Positions 18,144 through 27,714 of a stretch of 64,000 nt of DNA are shown in pieces (the first letter of the stretch is position 1; the number at the start of each line of letters is the position of its first letter). The translations under genes were made by a program, and so were the position numbers. This DNA comes from Limnobacter sp. SAORIC-580 (GTDB lineage Bacteria > Pseudomonadota > Gammaproteobacteria > Burkholderiales > Burkholderiaceae_B), in contig NZ_CP053084.1 of the NCBI RefSeq assembly GCF_013004065.1, positions 1,922,001 to 1,986,000 of the forward strand, in the 5' to 3' direction. The notes below the pieces were generated by a model. The model was not told where the DNA came from, ran no database searches, and saw only the letters and a program-made list of their open reading frames with translations.

Positions 18144-18432
18144 AGGTGATGTGTAACCCGGAAGAATGGGGTTAACTTGACCACTTTTGTATTTACTGAA
18201 CAAACCGATACTCTACCCAGGCGTGCAACAGTGCGCTTTTTTAAAGGACGAACATCCAATGCCCAAGACCGACTCGCCCAGGCTGTCAAGCAAACCACAA
18301 CCAAAGCACAAGTCCAGCACATCACAGCAAGTCGCAATCAGAAAACTGGTCAATTAAAGCGATCAACGATTTAGTTGGAAAATAAAAGTGCTTTTGTTCG
18401 TCGCTTATCTTACTGAAAGAATGGATTTTTAA
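18144..18432 (+). other. 289-base spacer between the secretion genes and the AT-rich pair
   Basis: No supported gene. A TTG-initiated 65-codon frame (18177-18374) has no ribosome binding site and no family I recognise. A TAACCC/GGGTTA hairpin at 18154-18174 lacks a T-run, so it is a poor terminator. Base composition changes sharply inside the spacer, from ordinary before about 18360 to AT-rich afterwards. The spacer therefore probably holds both the end of the secretion operon and the promoter for the next two genes, though I could not assign a confident -35/-10 pair. Confidence 0.5.
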
Positions 18433-19032
18433 ATGAAAAATCATATTTTTAAAAAAGACATCAATAAATTTTTTTATTCCAGGAAATTTTTGGTATTCGC
18501 GTTATTTGTTTTTATGATTATTTCCATCCTTTTTGCTGCAAAAAAAACCGTCGAGCAGCAACAACAACAATACAAAGACGTTACTGCTAATTTTTGTGAA
18601 GAAGGATGCACTTATCGTTTCCCAAAAGAACTAAAACCAAGAGTGCTATCACCGAGTGATAAATATCCAGTAGTAACCCTAGAATTTCCCTTTAAAGAAG
18701 AATTAATTCCCATATTCATAAACAGAAAAATCTATTTAAGCTATCCAGAAAACTACGTTGAAAGCGATAAAGACAAAACTCCATATATCGTTAAAGAATC
18801 CGATGTTATAGATAAGTTTTACAAAAAAAAATATCAATATTTTTATACAGACAATCAAAGAAAAATTGTTCTTCGCAACAACACTTTTACTATTGCAACA
18901 GAGCAAAAAATAGAGAAGGACATTAATTTGTTGTACTTCGTACCATCAGAATTTTTTTCAGATTCGATAATGATCAACAAAGAAATTAACAGAAAACTAG
19001 ACTCCATGAAGGTAAAAAATACAAATGAATAA
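18433..19032 (+). CDS. Small membrane-anchored protein of unknown function, AT-rich
   Basis: I do not recognise this 199-residue protein. It has a basic N-terminus, one hydrophobic span (about residues 20-37, FLVFALFVFMIISILF), a Gln run, then a mostly polar domain rich in Lys, Tyr and Phe that would be periplasmic. A Cys pair (CEEGC near 55-59) could form a disulfide. Its DNA is far more AT-rich than its neighbours: 13 G/C in the 60 bases 18781-18840. It overlaps the RTX gene by eight bases, so the two are translationally linked. A role as accessory or protective (immunity-like) partner of the RTX protein is inference from position only. Confidence 0.7.
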   Translation: MKNHIFKKDINKFFYSRKFLVFALFVFMIISILFAAKKTVEQQQQQYKDVTANFCEEGCTYRFPKELKPRVLSPSDKYPVVTLEFPFKEELIPIFINRKIYLSYPENYVESDKDKTPYIVKESDVIDKFYKKKYQYFYTDNQRKIVLRNNTFTIATEQKIEKDINLLYFVPSEFFSDSIMINKEINRKLDSMKVKNTNE

Positions 19033-22000
19033 TGTTCTCATCTCAAACGAAGAAAAATCAATCCTTAGAAAATATCTTGAAGATGGTAATTTTCCAGAAG
19101 GATATCGATATCTGAAGTCAGTTGTTGACGGAAAAATCACAACCGAAACAAACGAGAGCAATCTTGATCAGCTAAACAAGCTATCAAACTGGTTAGATAG
19201 TGCTGCATCAATCAATTCAAATGATGGTTCATTCGTTAGTGAATTTGTTTACAACGCCACCAATAACTTTTCTTTGTTGGAAAAGAGTGCGCCTATAACT
19301 CGCGAGAGATTTCAAGCGGCTTCAGATGAGCTAGCAACGAATGTTTTTAATAGCTTTCTTACTAATAAAGCAAATTTTACTTTTATTATAGAGCAAGATG
19401 TTCAGGTTGCTATTAAAGATCTTGAATTACCCAGATGGGGCTGGGCAGGTACAATTGGCGATGGATTTCCAATATTTTTGTTCGGTCTTGGTCAAAACGT
19501 CGTTGAGGTGGGTGGTGCTTCAACTTTTGAATACTTGGCGAACTTAGCGAAAGTATTGATTGCCAACAATTACGCTTTTAATACCGCCGTAGCAGTGTCC
19601 TCAGGCAAGTTTATCGGGAATGTACTTCACGAGTCCTATCAAGCCAGCTTGATTCGAGCAAATGAGTTGGCTCAAATACTTGATATCTACCAAAATTCCG
19701 ACGACGAATCCAGCTGCCCTATTATTCTCGACCTGGATGGCGATGGTGTAGAAACACTGAACATGGCTGACACCTCCGTTTACTTCGACCACAACCGCGA
19801 TGGGTTTGCTGAAGCCACCGGTTGGGCTGGTGCAGACGATGGAATACTGGTGCGCGATTTGAACGGCAACGGTCAAATTGACAACGGTGGCGAACTGTTT
19901 GGTGACAACACACTGGTCAACGGCGTGCGTGCGGCCAATGGCTTTGAAGCGCTTAAAGCGCTGGACAACAACAAAGACGGCAAATTCAGCAGCGCCGATA
20001 CCGCATGGAACACCGTGAAGGTATGGAAAGACAGCAATTCAAATGGCAGCGTTGATACAGGCGAAATACTGACCCTGGCGCAGGCCAAGGTAGCCTCAAT
20101 TAATCTAGATTACAACTTCTGGTCACCGAACGATAACGAAGCCGATAACGACCACCTGCAAACCTCAAGCTACACCACCACCGATGGGCAGGTTCGCGAG
20201 GCGCACGACGTGTGGTTTGCCACCAACCGCAGCGATTCCGTTCAACTGGCTCAAATTGAAGTGCCCGACAATATTCTGGCCATGATCAACCTGCAAGGCA
20301 TGGGCACGCTGCCCAGCCTTCACAACGCCATGGTGATGGACACCACGGGCGGGCTGAAACAGTGGGTTGAACAATTGGAAGCCAAATTGTTTGCGCCACA
20401 AAACACAGCCCCACTTACACCAGCGGAATTGTATGCCAACACCCGCACCTTGATGTTTAAATGGGCTGGTGTAGACCACCTGCCCGGTGATGATTACATG
20501 GAAACGCTGGATACCCGCGAACTTACCTTGATTGAAAAAGTCTTGGGGGTAACGCCAGAAGAATCATTCAAGGCCACAGTGCGCCCGGGCAATGTGAGCG
20601 TACAGAATTTGTCTGCGGCCTTTAACGTGCTGCAACAGCAAGTTACGAACGACATTTTGAAGCAAACCACCTTCAAGCCAGTGTTCGATTCAATCAAGCT
20701 GAAGTTCAATGAAACTTCGAGCCAGATTGAATTTGATTTGACCCAGACTGCGGCGGTGTTGAAGCAGCTTGTTGCTAACGCCGAGGCAATTGATCAAATT
20801 ACATGGGTTGCCCTGTTCAAGAAAGCACTTGGTTTGTCGGTAGACAGCCCGGACAACATGCTTTCAACGGGCCTTGCGCAAATTTACTCAAACGACCCCC
20901 AGTTCAAAGACATTTGGAACGCTGCGCCTGTGGGCTATCTGCTTGTGGGCTCTGATTCATCCGATACCGTCTACAACTTTGATCACCCGAGCTTCCAAGC
21001 GCAGCCTTTGCTGCAAAATGGTGGTGAAGGCAATGACACCCTTCAGGCCTTCCAATCGCGTCCAGCTACTCTGGGTGGCGGCGATGGCGATGACAAACTG
21101 ATTGGAGGCACAGCCAATGATCTATTGATTGGTGGGAAAGGCAACGACACACTCAAAGGCCAGGAAGGTGCAGACACCTATTGGTACTTTAAAGGTGATG
21201 GTCGTGATGTCATCCACGTGGGCAACACGGGCAGCACCGCCAATGACACCTTGGTGCTCAAAAACATCAAATCCACCGATGTTGTGCTACAGCAATCACT
21301 GCTGAATTTGGTAATTACATTCAAGGGAACGGACAGCGGTTCAATCACGATTGAGAACCACTTCAATCACTGGAATTCACAAAACTACGAGTTAGGTAAA
21401 ATCGAATTTTCTGACGGTGTTGTCTGGACCAAAGCGACCATTGCAAGCAAGGTGCTTGCACCCACTGCCGGAAACGACATACTGATCGGCACAAAGGCTG
21501 CAAACACCATTGCTGGCAACGCGGGCGACGACACAATCAGCGGTGGTGAAGGCAATGACACACTGCGCGGCCTGACAGGCAACGACATTCTGAATGGCGA
21601 TGGTGGCAACGATAGCCTGTATGGCGGTACCGACCACGACCATCTGTATGGCGGCATTGGCGACGACATGCTGTACGGTGAAGCGGGTACGGATTCACTT
21701 TGCGGCGACGACGGTGCCGATACCTTGCAGGGTGGGCACGGCGATGACTATCTTGAGGGTGGCAATGGCAGTGACACTTTCGTTTACCACAATGGCGATG
21801 GCCGAGATGTGATTAGCAAAAATTACAACGAAACTAACAACACTGAAACGCTGAAGCTTCTTGACCTGCTACCTTCACAAGTCAAATTTTTCAGAGAGTA
21901 CAACGACCTTCTTATTCAGGTTTCAGGATCCAGCAATGATGTTATTCGCATCAGTGGGCATTTCGATGCGTTTGGAGCGGGTCAACATTACCTTGACCGC

Positions 22001-24226
22001 ATTCAGTTTGCCGATGCCAGCATTATGCCCAGCAGCACCTTCAGCAGTATGGCAACCCAATACACGGACAACACGCGAACCGTGAATGGAACAAATGCCG
22101 CCGAGGCACTTTCAGGCAACAACCAAAATGACATGATTTATGCAGGCGCAGGCAATGACAAATTAACGGGTGGTGTGGGTGACGATTACTTGGCTGGCGA
22201 GGCAGGCAATGACACCTATGTGTTCAGGAAAGGCCACGGACGCGACACGATTGATGTTTTGGGCGGAACAAGCACTGGTTTTGCAGAAGTTGAAACCCTG
22301 CACCTGATTGACACCAACTCAACCGATGTTGTGTTGACCAGAAACCATCTAGATGATTTGCTGGTTCAAATCAAAAGCAGTCCGAACGATCTGATCACTG
22401 TGTCAAGCCACTTTGCCCAAGTGGATGCAGGTGCAGCCGCAATCGATTCCATCGTTTTTGCAGATGGCGTAACCTGGAATGCCGCCACAATTCGCAGCAC
22501 TGTGCTTGCGGCTACCACCGCCAACGATCACATTCAAGGCTACGCCACCAATGACACCTTGTATGGCGGCGATGGAAACGATTTGATCACTGGCAAAGCG
22601 GGCGCAGACACCCTGTATGGACAAAACGGCAACGACTATCTGGATGGTGGAAGTGGCAACGACAAACTGTACGGTGGCGAGCACCATGATGAACTCCATG
22701 GCGGCGATGGAGACGACACCTTGCGTGGCGATGCTGGCAATGACACGCTGTACGGCGGGCTTGGGAACGACGTGCTGGAAGGTTCTGCAGGCGACGATCG
22801 CTTGATGGGAGAGGAAGGTAACAACACTTACCTGTACTACCAAAACCATGGGCACGATGTAATTGCCAATGGCGACACGTCGGGAACTAACACACTTCGA
22901 CTGGTCAACATTAACCAGAATGATATTGTGCTTCGCCGGGAATACGGCAACTTGAGTATTCAGTTCAAGAATAATTCCGGTGATCAAATCACCGTGGAGA
23001 ATCATTTTTACTACGGCGACATGGTCTCGAATTACTCGCTGGACCGAATTCAATTCGCGGATGGTTCAATTTGGAACACGGAGAGAATAAATGCAGAAGC
23101 ACTGAAAGGAACGGTGAACAATGATTTGATTGAAGGGTTTGATACACCCAACACCATAGATGCCGGCGATGGAAACGACCAAATTTATGGTGGGTATGAC
23201 AATGACCACCTGACTGGTGGTGCTGGTAACGATTCAATTTCTGGCAACTTCGGCAATGACACCATTTTTGGTGGCATTGGCAATGACTTTGTGTATGGCA
23301 ATGAAGGTGACGATTTTATTTGGGGCAACGCAGGTGCAGACACCCTTGAAGGCAACGAAGGCAACGACACGATTCAGGGTGGAACAGGCACAGACATCAT
23401 GACTGGTGGGGAAGGCTCAGACACTTTCATCGTAAAAGCTGGTGATGGAAAAGATGCAATTATCGCGACCTCTTACTCTACAAATCCAGAAGATTTCGAC
23501 ACCCTGAGCTTTACTGATCTATCATCCGCGCAGCTGACTTTGCGACGAGTCTATGATGATTTGGTAATTACCAATTCAGTAAATTCTACGGATGAGGTTC
23601 GGGTTTCGAGTCATTTCGTCGATGAAGGTTTTAATACAGATTCACTCGACTTGATCAAAACTTCGGATGGAGTGCAATGGAATGCCAGTACCATTCGCAC
23701 CATGTCACTTAAGGCCAGCAACGGGTCGGACACCATCATTGCCTTCTCAAGCGCTGACGTGGTTCGGGGCTTGAGCGGAAATGATTTAATCGATGGAAAA
23801 GCCGGAAATGATCAACTGTTTGGTGATGCTGGCTCAGATACTATTTACGGAGGTGATGGAAGTGATCGCATTTCGGGCGGCACTGGCAACGACTTACTTT
23901 ATGGTGGCAACGGACACGACACGTTTACGTTCAACAAAGGGGATGGCCGAGATACGGTGTACGTCAATGAAGCCTTTGGCGGCAACGCAACAGAAACATT
24001 GATTCTCGGCAACATGAATAGTACGGAGGTTAACTTGCTGCGTTACAACGGCTCTTTGTATGTGCAGCAGAAAAACTCAATCAGCGACCATGTTCAGATC
24101 GTCAGTCATTTTGCTGGAGGAGCAAATGCGTTGGACAAAATTATTTTTTCCGATGGGCTGACTTGGGACACTGCAACCATAAACGCGATGAGCGTGAATG
24201 CGCCAGTAGACCCAGATTCGGTTTGA
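19025..24226 (+). CDS. Giant RTX (hemolysin-type calcium-binding repeat) protein, likely type I secretion substrate
   Basis: A 1733-residue acidic protein. Residues 1-230 are a domain I do not recognise, with a hydrophobic stretch near 143-180 (GDGFPIFLFGLGQ). Residues 231-345 hold several EF-hand-like acidic loops (DLDGDGVETL, DLNGNGQIDNGGELFGDN, DNNKDGKFSSAD, DSNSNGSVDTGE). Residues 346-660 are mixed helical. From about 665 to the end, six clusters of GGxGxDxLx nonapeptides alternate with a beta-module containing SxHF and FxDGxxW. There is no N-terminal signal peptide, and the C-terminus ends in an acidic, short segment (PVDPDSV), as expected for type I export. It lies downstream of a complete type I apparatus on the same strand. 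The family name does not reveal whether it is an adhesin, enzyme or toxin. Confidence 0.9.
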   Translation: MNNVLISNEEKSILRKYLEDGNFPEGYRYLKSVVDGKITTETNESNLDQLNKLSNWLDSAASINSNDGSFVSEFVYNATNNFSLLEKSAPITRERFQAASDELATNVFNSFLTNKANFTFIIEQDVQVAIKDLELPRWGWAGTIGDGFPIFLFGLGQNVVEVGGASTFEYLANLAKVLIANNYAFNTAVAVSSGKFIGNVLHESYQASLIRANELAQILDIYQNSDDESSCPIILDLDGDGVETLNMADTSVYFDHNRDGFAEATGWAGADDGILVRDLNGNGQIDNGGELFGDNTLVNGVRAANGFEALKALDNNKDGKFSSADTAWNTVKVWKDSNSNGSVDTGEILTLAQAKVASINLDYNFWSPNDNEADNDHLQTSSYTTTDGQVREAHDVWFATNRSDSVQLAQIEVPDNILAMINLQGMGTLPSLHNAMVMDTTGGLKQWVEQLEAKLFAPQNTAPLTPAELYANTRTLMFKWAGVDHLPGDDYMETLDTRELTLIEKVLGVTPEESFKATVRPGNVSVQNLSAAFNVLQQQVTNDILKQTTFKPVFDSIKLKFNETSSQIEFDLTQTAAVLKQLVANAEAIDQITWVALFKKALGLSVDSPDNMLSTGLAQIYSNDPQFKDIWNAAPVGYLLVGSDSSDTVYNFDHPSFQAQPLLQNGGEGNDTLQAFQSRPATLGGGDGDDKLIGGTANDLLIGGKGNDTLKGQEGADTYWYFKGDGRDVIHVGNTGSTANDTLVLKNIKSTDVVLQQSLLNLVITFKGTDSGSITIENHFNHWNSQNYELGKIEFSDGVVWTKATIASKVLAPTAGNDILIGTKAANTIAGNAGDDTISGGEGNDTLRGLTGNDILNGDGGNDSLYGGTDHDHLYGGIGDDMLYGEAGTDSLCGDDGADTLQGGHGDDYLEGGNGSDTFVYHNGDGRDVISKNYNETNNTETLKLLDLLPSQVKFFREYNDLLIQVSGSSNDVIRISGHFDAFGAGQHYLDRIQFADASIMPSSTFSSMATQYTDNTRTVNGTNAAEALSGNNQNDMIYAGAGNDKLTGGVGDDYLAGEAGNDTYVFRKGHGRDTIDVLGGTSTGFAEVETLHLIDTNSTDVVLTRNHLDDLLVQIKSSPNDLITVSSHFAQVDAGAAAIDSIVFADGVTWNAATIRSTVLAATTANDHIQGYATNDTLYGGDGNDLITGKAGADTLYGQNGNDYLDGGSGNDKLYGGEHHDELHGGDGDDTLRGDAGNDTLYGGLGNDVLEGSAGDDRLMGEEGNNTYLYYQNHGHDVIANGDTSGTNTLRLVNINQNDIVLRREYGNLSIQFKNNSGDQITVENHFYYGDMVSNYSLDRIQFADGSIWNTERINAEALKGTVNNDLIEGFDTPNTIDAGDGNDQIYGGYDNDHLTGGAGNDSISGNFGNDTIFGGIGNDFVYGNEGDDFIWGNAGADTLEGNEGNDTIQGGTGTDIMTGGEGSDTFIVKAGDGKDAIIATSYSTNPEDFDTLSFTDLSSAQLTLRRVYDDLVITNSVNSTDEVRVSSHFVDEGFNTDSLDLIKTSDGVQWNASTIRTMSLKASNGSDTIIAFSSADVVRGLSGNDLIDGKAGNDQLFGDAGSDTIYGGDGSDRISGGTGNDLLYGGNGHDTFTFNKGDGRDTVYVNEAFGGNATETLILGNMNSTEVNLLRYNGSLYVQQKNSISDHVQIVSHFAGGANALDKIIFSDGLTWDTATINAMSVNAPVDPDSV
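21019..23960 (+). repeat. Six clusters of RTX nonapeptide-coding repeats
   Basis: Clusters run roughly at 21019-21200, 21472-21800, 22084-22230, 22520-22840, 23107-23440 and 23716-23950. Each ends in a GxGRDxI-like turn (GDGRDVI, GHGRDTI, GHGHDVI, GDGKDAI, GDGRDTV), then a module with xxLxxxDVVL, SxHF and FADGxxWN. The units are degenerate at DNA level, so they are old repeats rather than recent copies. Confidence 0.85.
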
Positions 24227-24240
24227 ACAAATCAACAATG

Positions 24241-24271
24241 AAAAAGGCATTTGAATTTCAAATGCCTTTTT
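24241..24271. terminator. Bidirectional terminator between the RTX gene and bktB
   Basis: A 14-base perfect inverted repeat (24241-24254 with 24258-24271) around a 3-base loop, starting with five A and ending with five or six T, so it can end transcription from both convergent genes. Confidence 0.9.
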
Positions 24272-24290
24272 TGTGAACTACATCAGCAAC

Positions 24291-25472
24291 TTACATCCGC
24301 TCAAATATCGCAGCAATACCCTGACCACCACCAATACACATGGTCACCAGTGCATAACGACCTTGAATACGCTGCAATTCATACAGGGCTTTCACGGTAA
24401 TGATTGCGCCGGTTGCGCCAATGGGGTGACCAATTGAAATACCTGAACCATTTGGGTTGACCTTGGCTGGGTCCATGCCCAATTCTTTGGTCACGGCACA
24501 AGCCTGCGCCGCAAAAGCCTCGTTGGCTTCGATCACGTCCATGTCTTCAATTTTCAAGCCCGCTTTGGCCAAGGCTTTTTTGGTTGCTGACACTGGGCCA
24601 ATACCCATGATGGTTGGCTCTACGCCGGTGTTGGCATACGCCACCAAACGGGCCATGGGCTTCTTGCCCGCTTTTTCAGCCGCGCTGCGTTCCATCAACA
24701 GCACTGCGCCTGCACCGTCGTTCAAACCAGAAGCATTGCCAGCAGTTACAGTACCGTCTTTCTGGAACACAGTTTTTAGTTTGGCCATGCCTTCTACCGT
24801 GGCGTCACCTCGAACATGCTCATCGGTGTCAAACATCACCGGGCCTTTCTTGCTCTTGATTTCAATCGGCAAAATCTGCTCTTTGAAATAACCATTGGCA
24901 ATCGCATTGGCTGCACGCTTGTGGCTTTCAACTGCCAAAGCGTCCTGGTCTTCACGGCTTACATTGAATTCCTTGGCCACGTTTTCCGCAGTCACGCCCA
25001 TGTGAATCACATGAAATGGGTCGTGCAAAGCGCCCACCATCATGTCGATGCCTTTCATGTCGCCCATGCGTGCACCCCAACGGGCGGCGGGCAAAATGTA
25101 GGGGGCTTTGCTCATGCTTTCAGCACCACCACCAATGGCCACATCCGCGTCGCCCAGCATAATGCTTTGCGCTGCAGTCACAATGGCTTGCAGGCCAGAA
25201 CCACACAGGCGGTTCAGCGTGAGCGCTGGCGTGGATTTGTCCAGACCACCTTCAATGGCAGCAACACGCGACAAATACATGTCACGTGGCTCAGAATTCA
25301 CCACATGCCCAAACACCACATGGCCCACCTGGTCAGCGCTTACACCTGCGCGCGCAACCACTTCCTTCACCACCATGGCGCCCAACTGCGTTGGGGAAAA
25401 GTCTTTCAAACTTCCACCAAAGTCGCCCACTGCGGTGCGTACACCGGCTACCACTACCACTTCACGCGTCAT
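24291..25472 (-). CDS. bktB: Acetyl-CoA acyltransferase (BktB-type beta-ketothiolase)
   Basis: A thiolase that condenses acetyl-CoA with acetyl- or propionyl-CoA, or runs beta-oxidation in reverse. The 393 residues carry the acyl-binding Cys in NRLCGSGLQAIVTAAQS (near 88), [19 protein letters not shown] with the His base, and CIGGGQG with the second Cys. The N-terminus MTREVVVVAGVRTAVG and the C-terminus GIAAIFERM match BktB of Cupriavidus from memory rather than PhaA. GGAG lies eight bases before the ATG. It follows rimO and phaR on the same strand and adds a second thiolase to the PHA locus. Confidence 0.88.
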   Translation of the reverse strand: MTREVVVVAGVRTAVGDFGGSLKDFSPTQLGAMVVKEVVARAGVSADQVGHVVFGHVVNSEPRDMYLSRVAAIEGGLDKSTPALTLNRLCGSGLQAIVTAAQSIMLGDADVAIGGGAESMSKAPYILPAARWGARMGDMKGIDMMVGALHDPFHVIHMGVTAENVAKEFNVSREDQDALAVESHKRAANAIANGYFKEQILPIEIKSKKGPVMFDTDEHVRGDATVEGMAKLKTVFQKDGTVTAGNASGLNDGAGAVLLMERSAAEKAGKKPMARLVAYANTGVEPTIMGIGPVSATKKALAKAGLKIEDMDVIEANEAFAAQACAVTKELGMDPAKVNPNGSGISIGHPIGATGAIITVKALYELQRIQGRYALVTMCIGGGQGIAAIFERM

Positions 25473-25519
25473 TGCTCTATCTCCATTTTTTTATTAAACG
25501 ATTCAGCTAAATGATTCAG

Positions 25520-26881
25520 TTATGCGATTCTGCCCCAAAGGTCGTGTTCATCACAATCATCAATCAGCACATTAATAAAGTCGCCCGGCTTGGGTTGCTG
25601 GGTCTGGTTCTCTGGCATGGGTATAAACACATTGCCATCAATTTCAGGGGCATCGGCTTTGCTGCGCGCCACAATGCCCTCTTCGTCGGTTTCATCGACC
25701 AACACTTGCATCACTTTGCCCAACTTGGCTTCGTTGCGGCTCAGCGAAATCTTCTCCTGCAAGGCCATCAAACGCGCACGGCGCTCTTCTTTCACTTCTT
25801 CAGGCACTGGGTTATCAAGGGCATTCGCAACCGCACCATCGACAGGCGAGTAAGCAAACACGCCCACACGGTCCAGTTGTGCCTCTTCGATGAAATCAAG
25901 CAAGTGCTTGAACTCATCCTCGGTTTCACCAGGGAAACCTGTAATGAAGGTGCTGCGCAAGGTGATGTCGGGGCAGGTGTTACGCCAGGCGCGAATGCGC
26001 TCGATGTTGCGCTCTCCACTGGCTGGGCGCTTCATGCGCTTCAATACATCAGGATGTGAATGTTGGAATGGAATGTCCAGGTAAGGCAAAATTTTGCCTT
26101 CTGCCATCAATGGCACCACGCGGTCCACGTGGGGGTATGGGTACACGTAGTGCATGCGCACCCAAATGCCCAACTCGCCCAACTCTTCGGCCAGTTGCTG
26201 AAACTGTGTTTTTACGGGGCGACCATTCACAAAGTCGGTGCGATATTTCAAATCAACACCGTAGGCCGATGTGTCTTGGCTCACCACCAGCAATTCCTTC
26301 ACACCCGCTTTTTTCAGGCTTTCCGCTTCACGAATTACTTCACCGATTGGGCGGGACACCAAATCGCCTCGCATGCTTGGGATGATGCAGAAGGTACAAC
26401 GGTGATTACAGCCCTCTGAAATTTTCAGGTAGGCGTAGTGCTTTGGGGTTAGCTTCACGCCATGGTCGGGTACTAAATCAATGAAGGGGTCGTGTGGTTT
26501 GGGCAGGTGAATGTGCACTGCCTGCATCACTTCCTCTGTGGCATGTGGGCCAGTCACCGCCAATACCTTGGGGTGCAGTTTGGTAATCATGTCCTTGCCT
26601 TCGTTGCCGTTTTTGGCGCCCAGGCAACCAGTCACAATCACCTTGCCATTGGCATGCATGGCTTCACCAATTGCATCCAGGCTTTCTTGTACGGCGCTGT
26701 CAATAAAACCGCAGGTATTCACAACGATCAGGTCTGCACCTTCATAGGACGCGGACACGTTGTACCCCTCTACTTTCAGTTGGGTCAGAATTCGCTCGGA
26801 ATCCACAAGGGCCTTTGGGCAACCCAAAGAAACAAAGCCCACACTCGGTGGGCGCTTGGCAGAGAAGGTGTCGTCTTGCAT
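25520..26881 (-). CDS. rimO: Ribosomal protein S12 methylthiotransferase RimO
   Basis: A radical-SAM enzyme that adds a methylthio group to an aspartate of ribosomal protein S12. It shows the UPF0004 N-terminal domain ([13 protein letters not shown] and [18 protein letters not shown]), the radical-SAM cluster [11 protein letters not shown] near 150, and a C-terminal TRAM domain. The length of 453 residues is normal. It lies nine bases downstream of phaR, an arrangement I have seen in other betaproteobacteria; the functional link to PHA control is unclear. Confidence 0.95.
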   Translation of the reverse strand: MQDDTFSAKRPPSVGFVSLGCPKALVDSERILTQLKVEGYNVSASYEGADLIVVNTCGFIDSAVQESLDAIGEAMHANGKVIVTGCLGAKNGNEGKDMITKLHPKVLAVTGPHATEEVMQAVHIHLPKPHDPFIDLVPDHGVKLTPKHYAYLKISEGCNHRCTFCIIPSMRGDLVSRPIGEVIREAESLKKAGVKELLVVSQDTSAYGVDLKYRTDFVNGRPVKTQFQQLAEELGELGIWVRMHYVYPYPHVDRVVPLMAEGKILPYLDIPFQHSHPDVLKRMKRPASGERNIERIRAWRNTCPDITLRSTFITGFPGETEDEFKHLLDFIEEAQLDRVGVFAYSPVDGAVANALDNPVPEEVKEERRARLMALQEKISLSRNEAKLGKVMQVLVDETDEEGIVARSKADAPEIDGNVFIPMPENQTQQPKPGDFINVLIDDCDEHDLWGRIA

Positions 26882-26890
26882 GGTCAGGTA

Positions 26891-27508
26891 TTACTTTTTT
26901 GTAGGGTCCGGCTTTGCTTTGGTGGCACCAGGCATACCAGGCATGCCTGGCATCCCGCTCATGCCAGGAAACTCGCCCGGGTTGGGAAATCCAAAGTTTG
27001 TGAACATGCTGCGGGTTTGGTTTTGAAACTGGTCCTGCATTTGCACAAACATGTTTTTGCTTTGTTCAATGTAGTTGCTCATCATGCTTTGAATGACGGG
27101 CGTTTGAACGCTCATGAACTGTGACCACAATTCCGGGTTGGCAAACTGGCTACCATCCGCAACGTTCTTGCCTTGATCCTGAAAACTGTTCTGAATGTCC
27201 ATGAACGCTTGCAGGTTCTTTTCAAGAAAGGTGCCCATGATGCCCTGCATCGCATTGCCGTAAAACCGAATGATCTGCGAAAGCATGGGTGAAGTGAAAA
27301 TGGGAACACCCGCTGTTTCTTCCTCCAGAATGATCTGGAGCAAAATACTTCGGGTTAAGTCTTCACCACTTTTCGCATCCACGACTTGAAAGCCTTCGTT
27401 TTCCAGCACCAATAGCTTCACATCGCCCAAGGTGATGTAACTGCTGGTTTGTGTGTCGTACAAGCGTCGGTTCGGATATTTCTTTATCAGTCGTGTTGCT
27501 TCAGCCAT
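26891..27508 (-). CDS. phaR: PHA synthesis repressor PhaR
   Basis: PhaR binds both DNA and PHA granules and represses phasin and PHA genes until polymer appears. The PHB/PHA accumulation DNA-binding domain is clear: LIKKYPNRRLYDTQTSSYIT near the N-terminus, followed by PHB-binding helices. The C-terminus is a Gly-Met-Pro repeat (GMSGMPGMPGMPGA) unlike the rest. I start at ATG 27508, which has AAGAG nine bases upstream, rather than ATG 27517, which has the purine run directly abutting it. The product has 205 residues. It lies beyond a terminator from phaB, so it is probably transcribed separately from phaCAB. Confidence 0.92.
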   Translation of the reverse strand: MAEATRLIKKYPNRRLYDTQTSSYITLGDVKLLVLENEGFQVVDAKSGEDLTRSILLQIILEEETAGVPIFTSPMLSQIIRFYGNAMQGIMGTFLEKNLQAFMDIQNSFQDQGKNVADGSQFANPELWSQFMSVQTPVIQSMMSNYIEQSKNMFVQMQDQFQNQTRSMFTNFGFPNPGEFPGMSGMPGMPGMPGATKAKPDPTKK

Positions 27509-27620
27509 GCCTCTCATCTCTTTTTTGTGGTGTTATACGCCGCCGCACCTGCGTGGGTGGGTGGTCTGGATGCCAGTGCCCCAGTGTTACAGGTTGCCAA
27601 ACAACCCAGCACAAACAAGC

Positions 27621-27665
27621 ACTTACAAAAAACAAAGCACTGCACGCTTTTTCAACGTGCAGTGC
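27621..27665 (-). terminator. Terminator after phaB
   Basis: GCACTGCACG (27637-27646) pairs with CGTGCAGTGC (27656-27665) around a 9-base loop. On the minus strand the stem is followed by TTTGTTTTTTG. It ends the phaC-phaA-phaB transcript; the rest of the 206-base gap before the phaR start would hold the phaR promoter, which I could not pin down. Confidence 0.88.
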
Positions 27666-27714
27666 AACATCATACCGCCTTTTTGGCACTTGGTTGCCGA
27701 AAATGCACCAAGCA

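Noticed and set aside
18154..18174. TAACCC/GGGTTA hairpin as terminator of the type I secretion operon
   Set aside because: The stem is six bases and no T-run follows on the coding strand.
18177..18374. A 65-codon frame in the spacer after the TolC gene
   Set aside because: It starts with TTG, has no ribosome binding site, no recognisable family, and its composition is unlike that of its neighbours; probably chance.
22403..23053. Long minus-strand frames across the RTX gene
   Set aside because: They arise from the repeat codon pattern (Val/Ile/Ser-rich shadows) and have no start signals.
21019..23960. Repeats as a CRISPR-like or satellite array
   Set aside because: The periodicity is 27 bases in one reading frame and encodes GGxGxDxLx; it is protein repeat, degenerate at DNA level.
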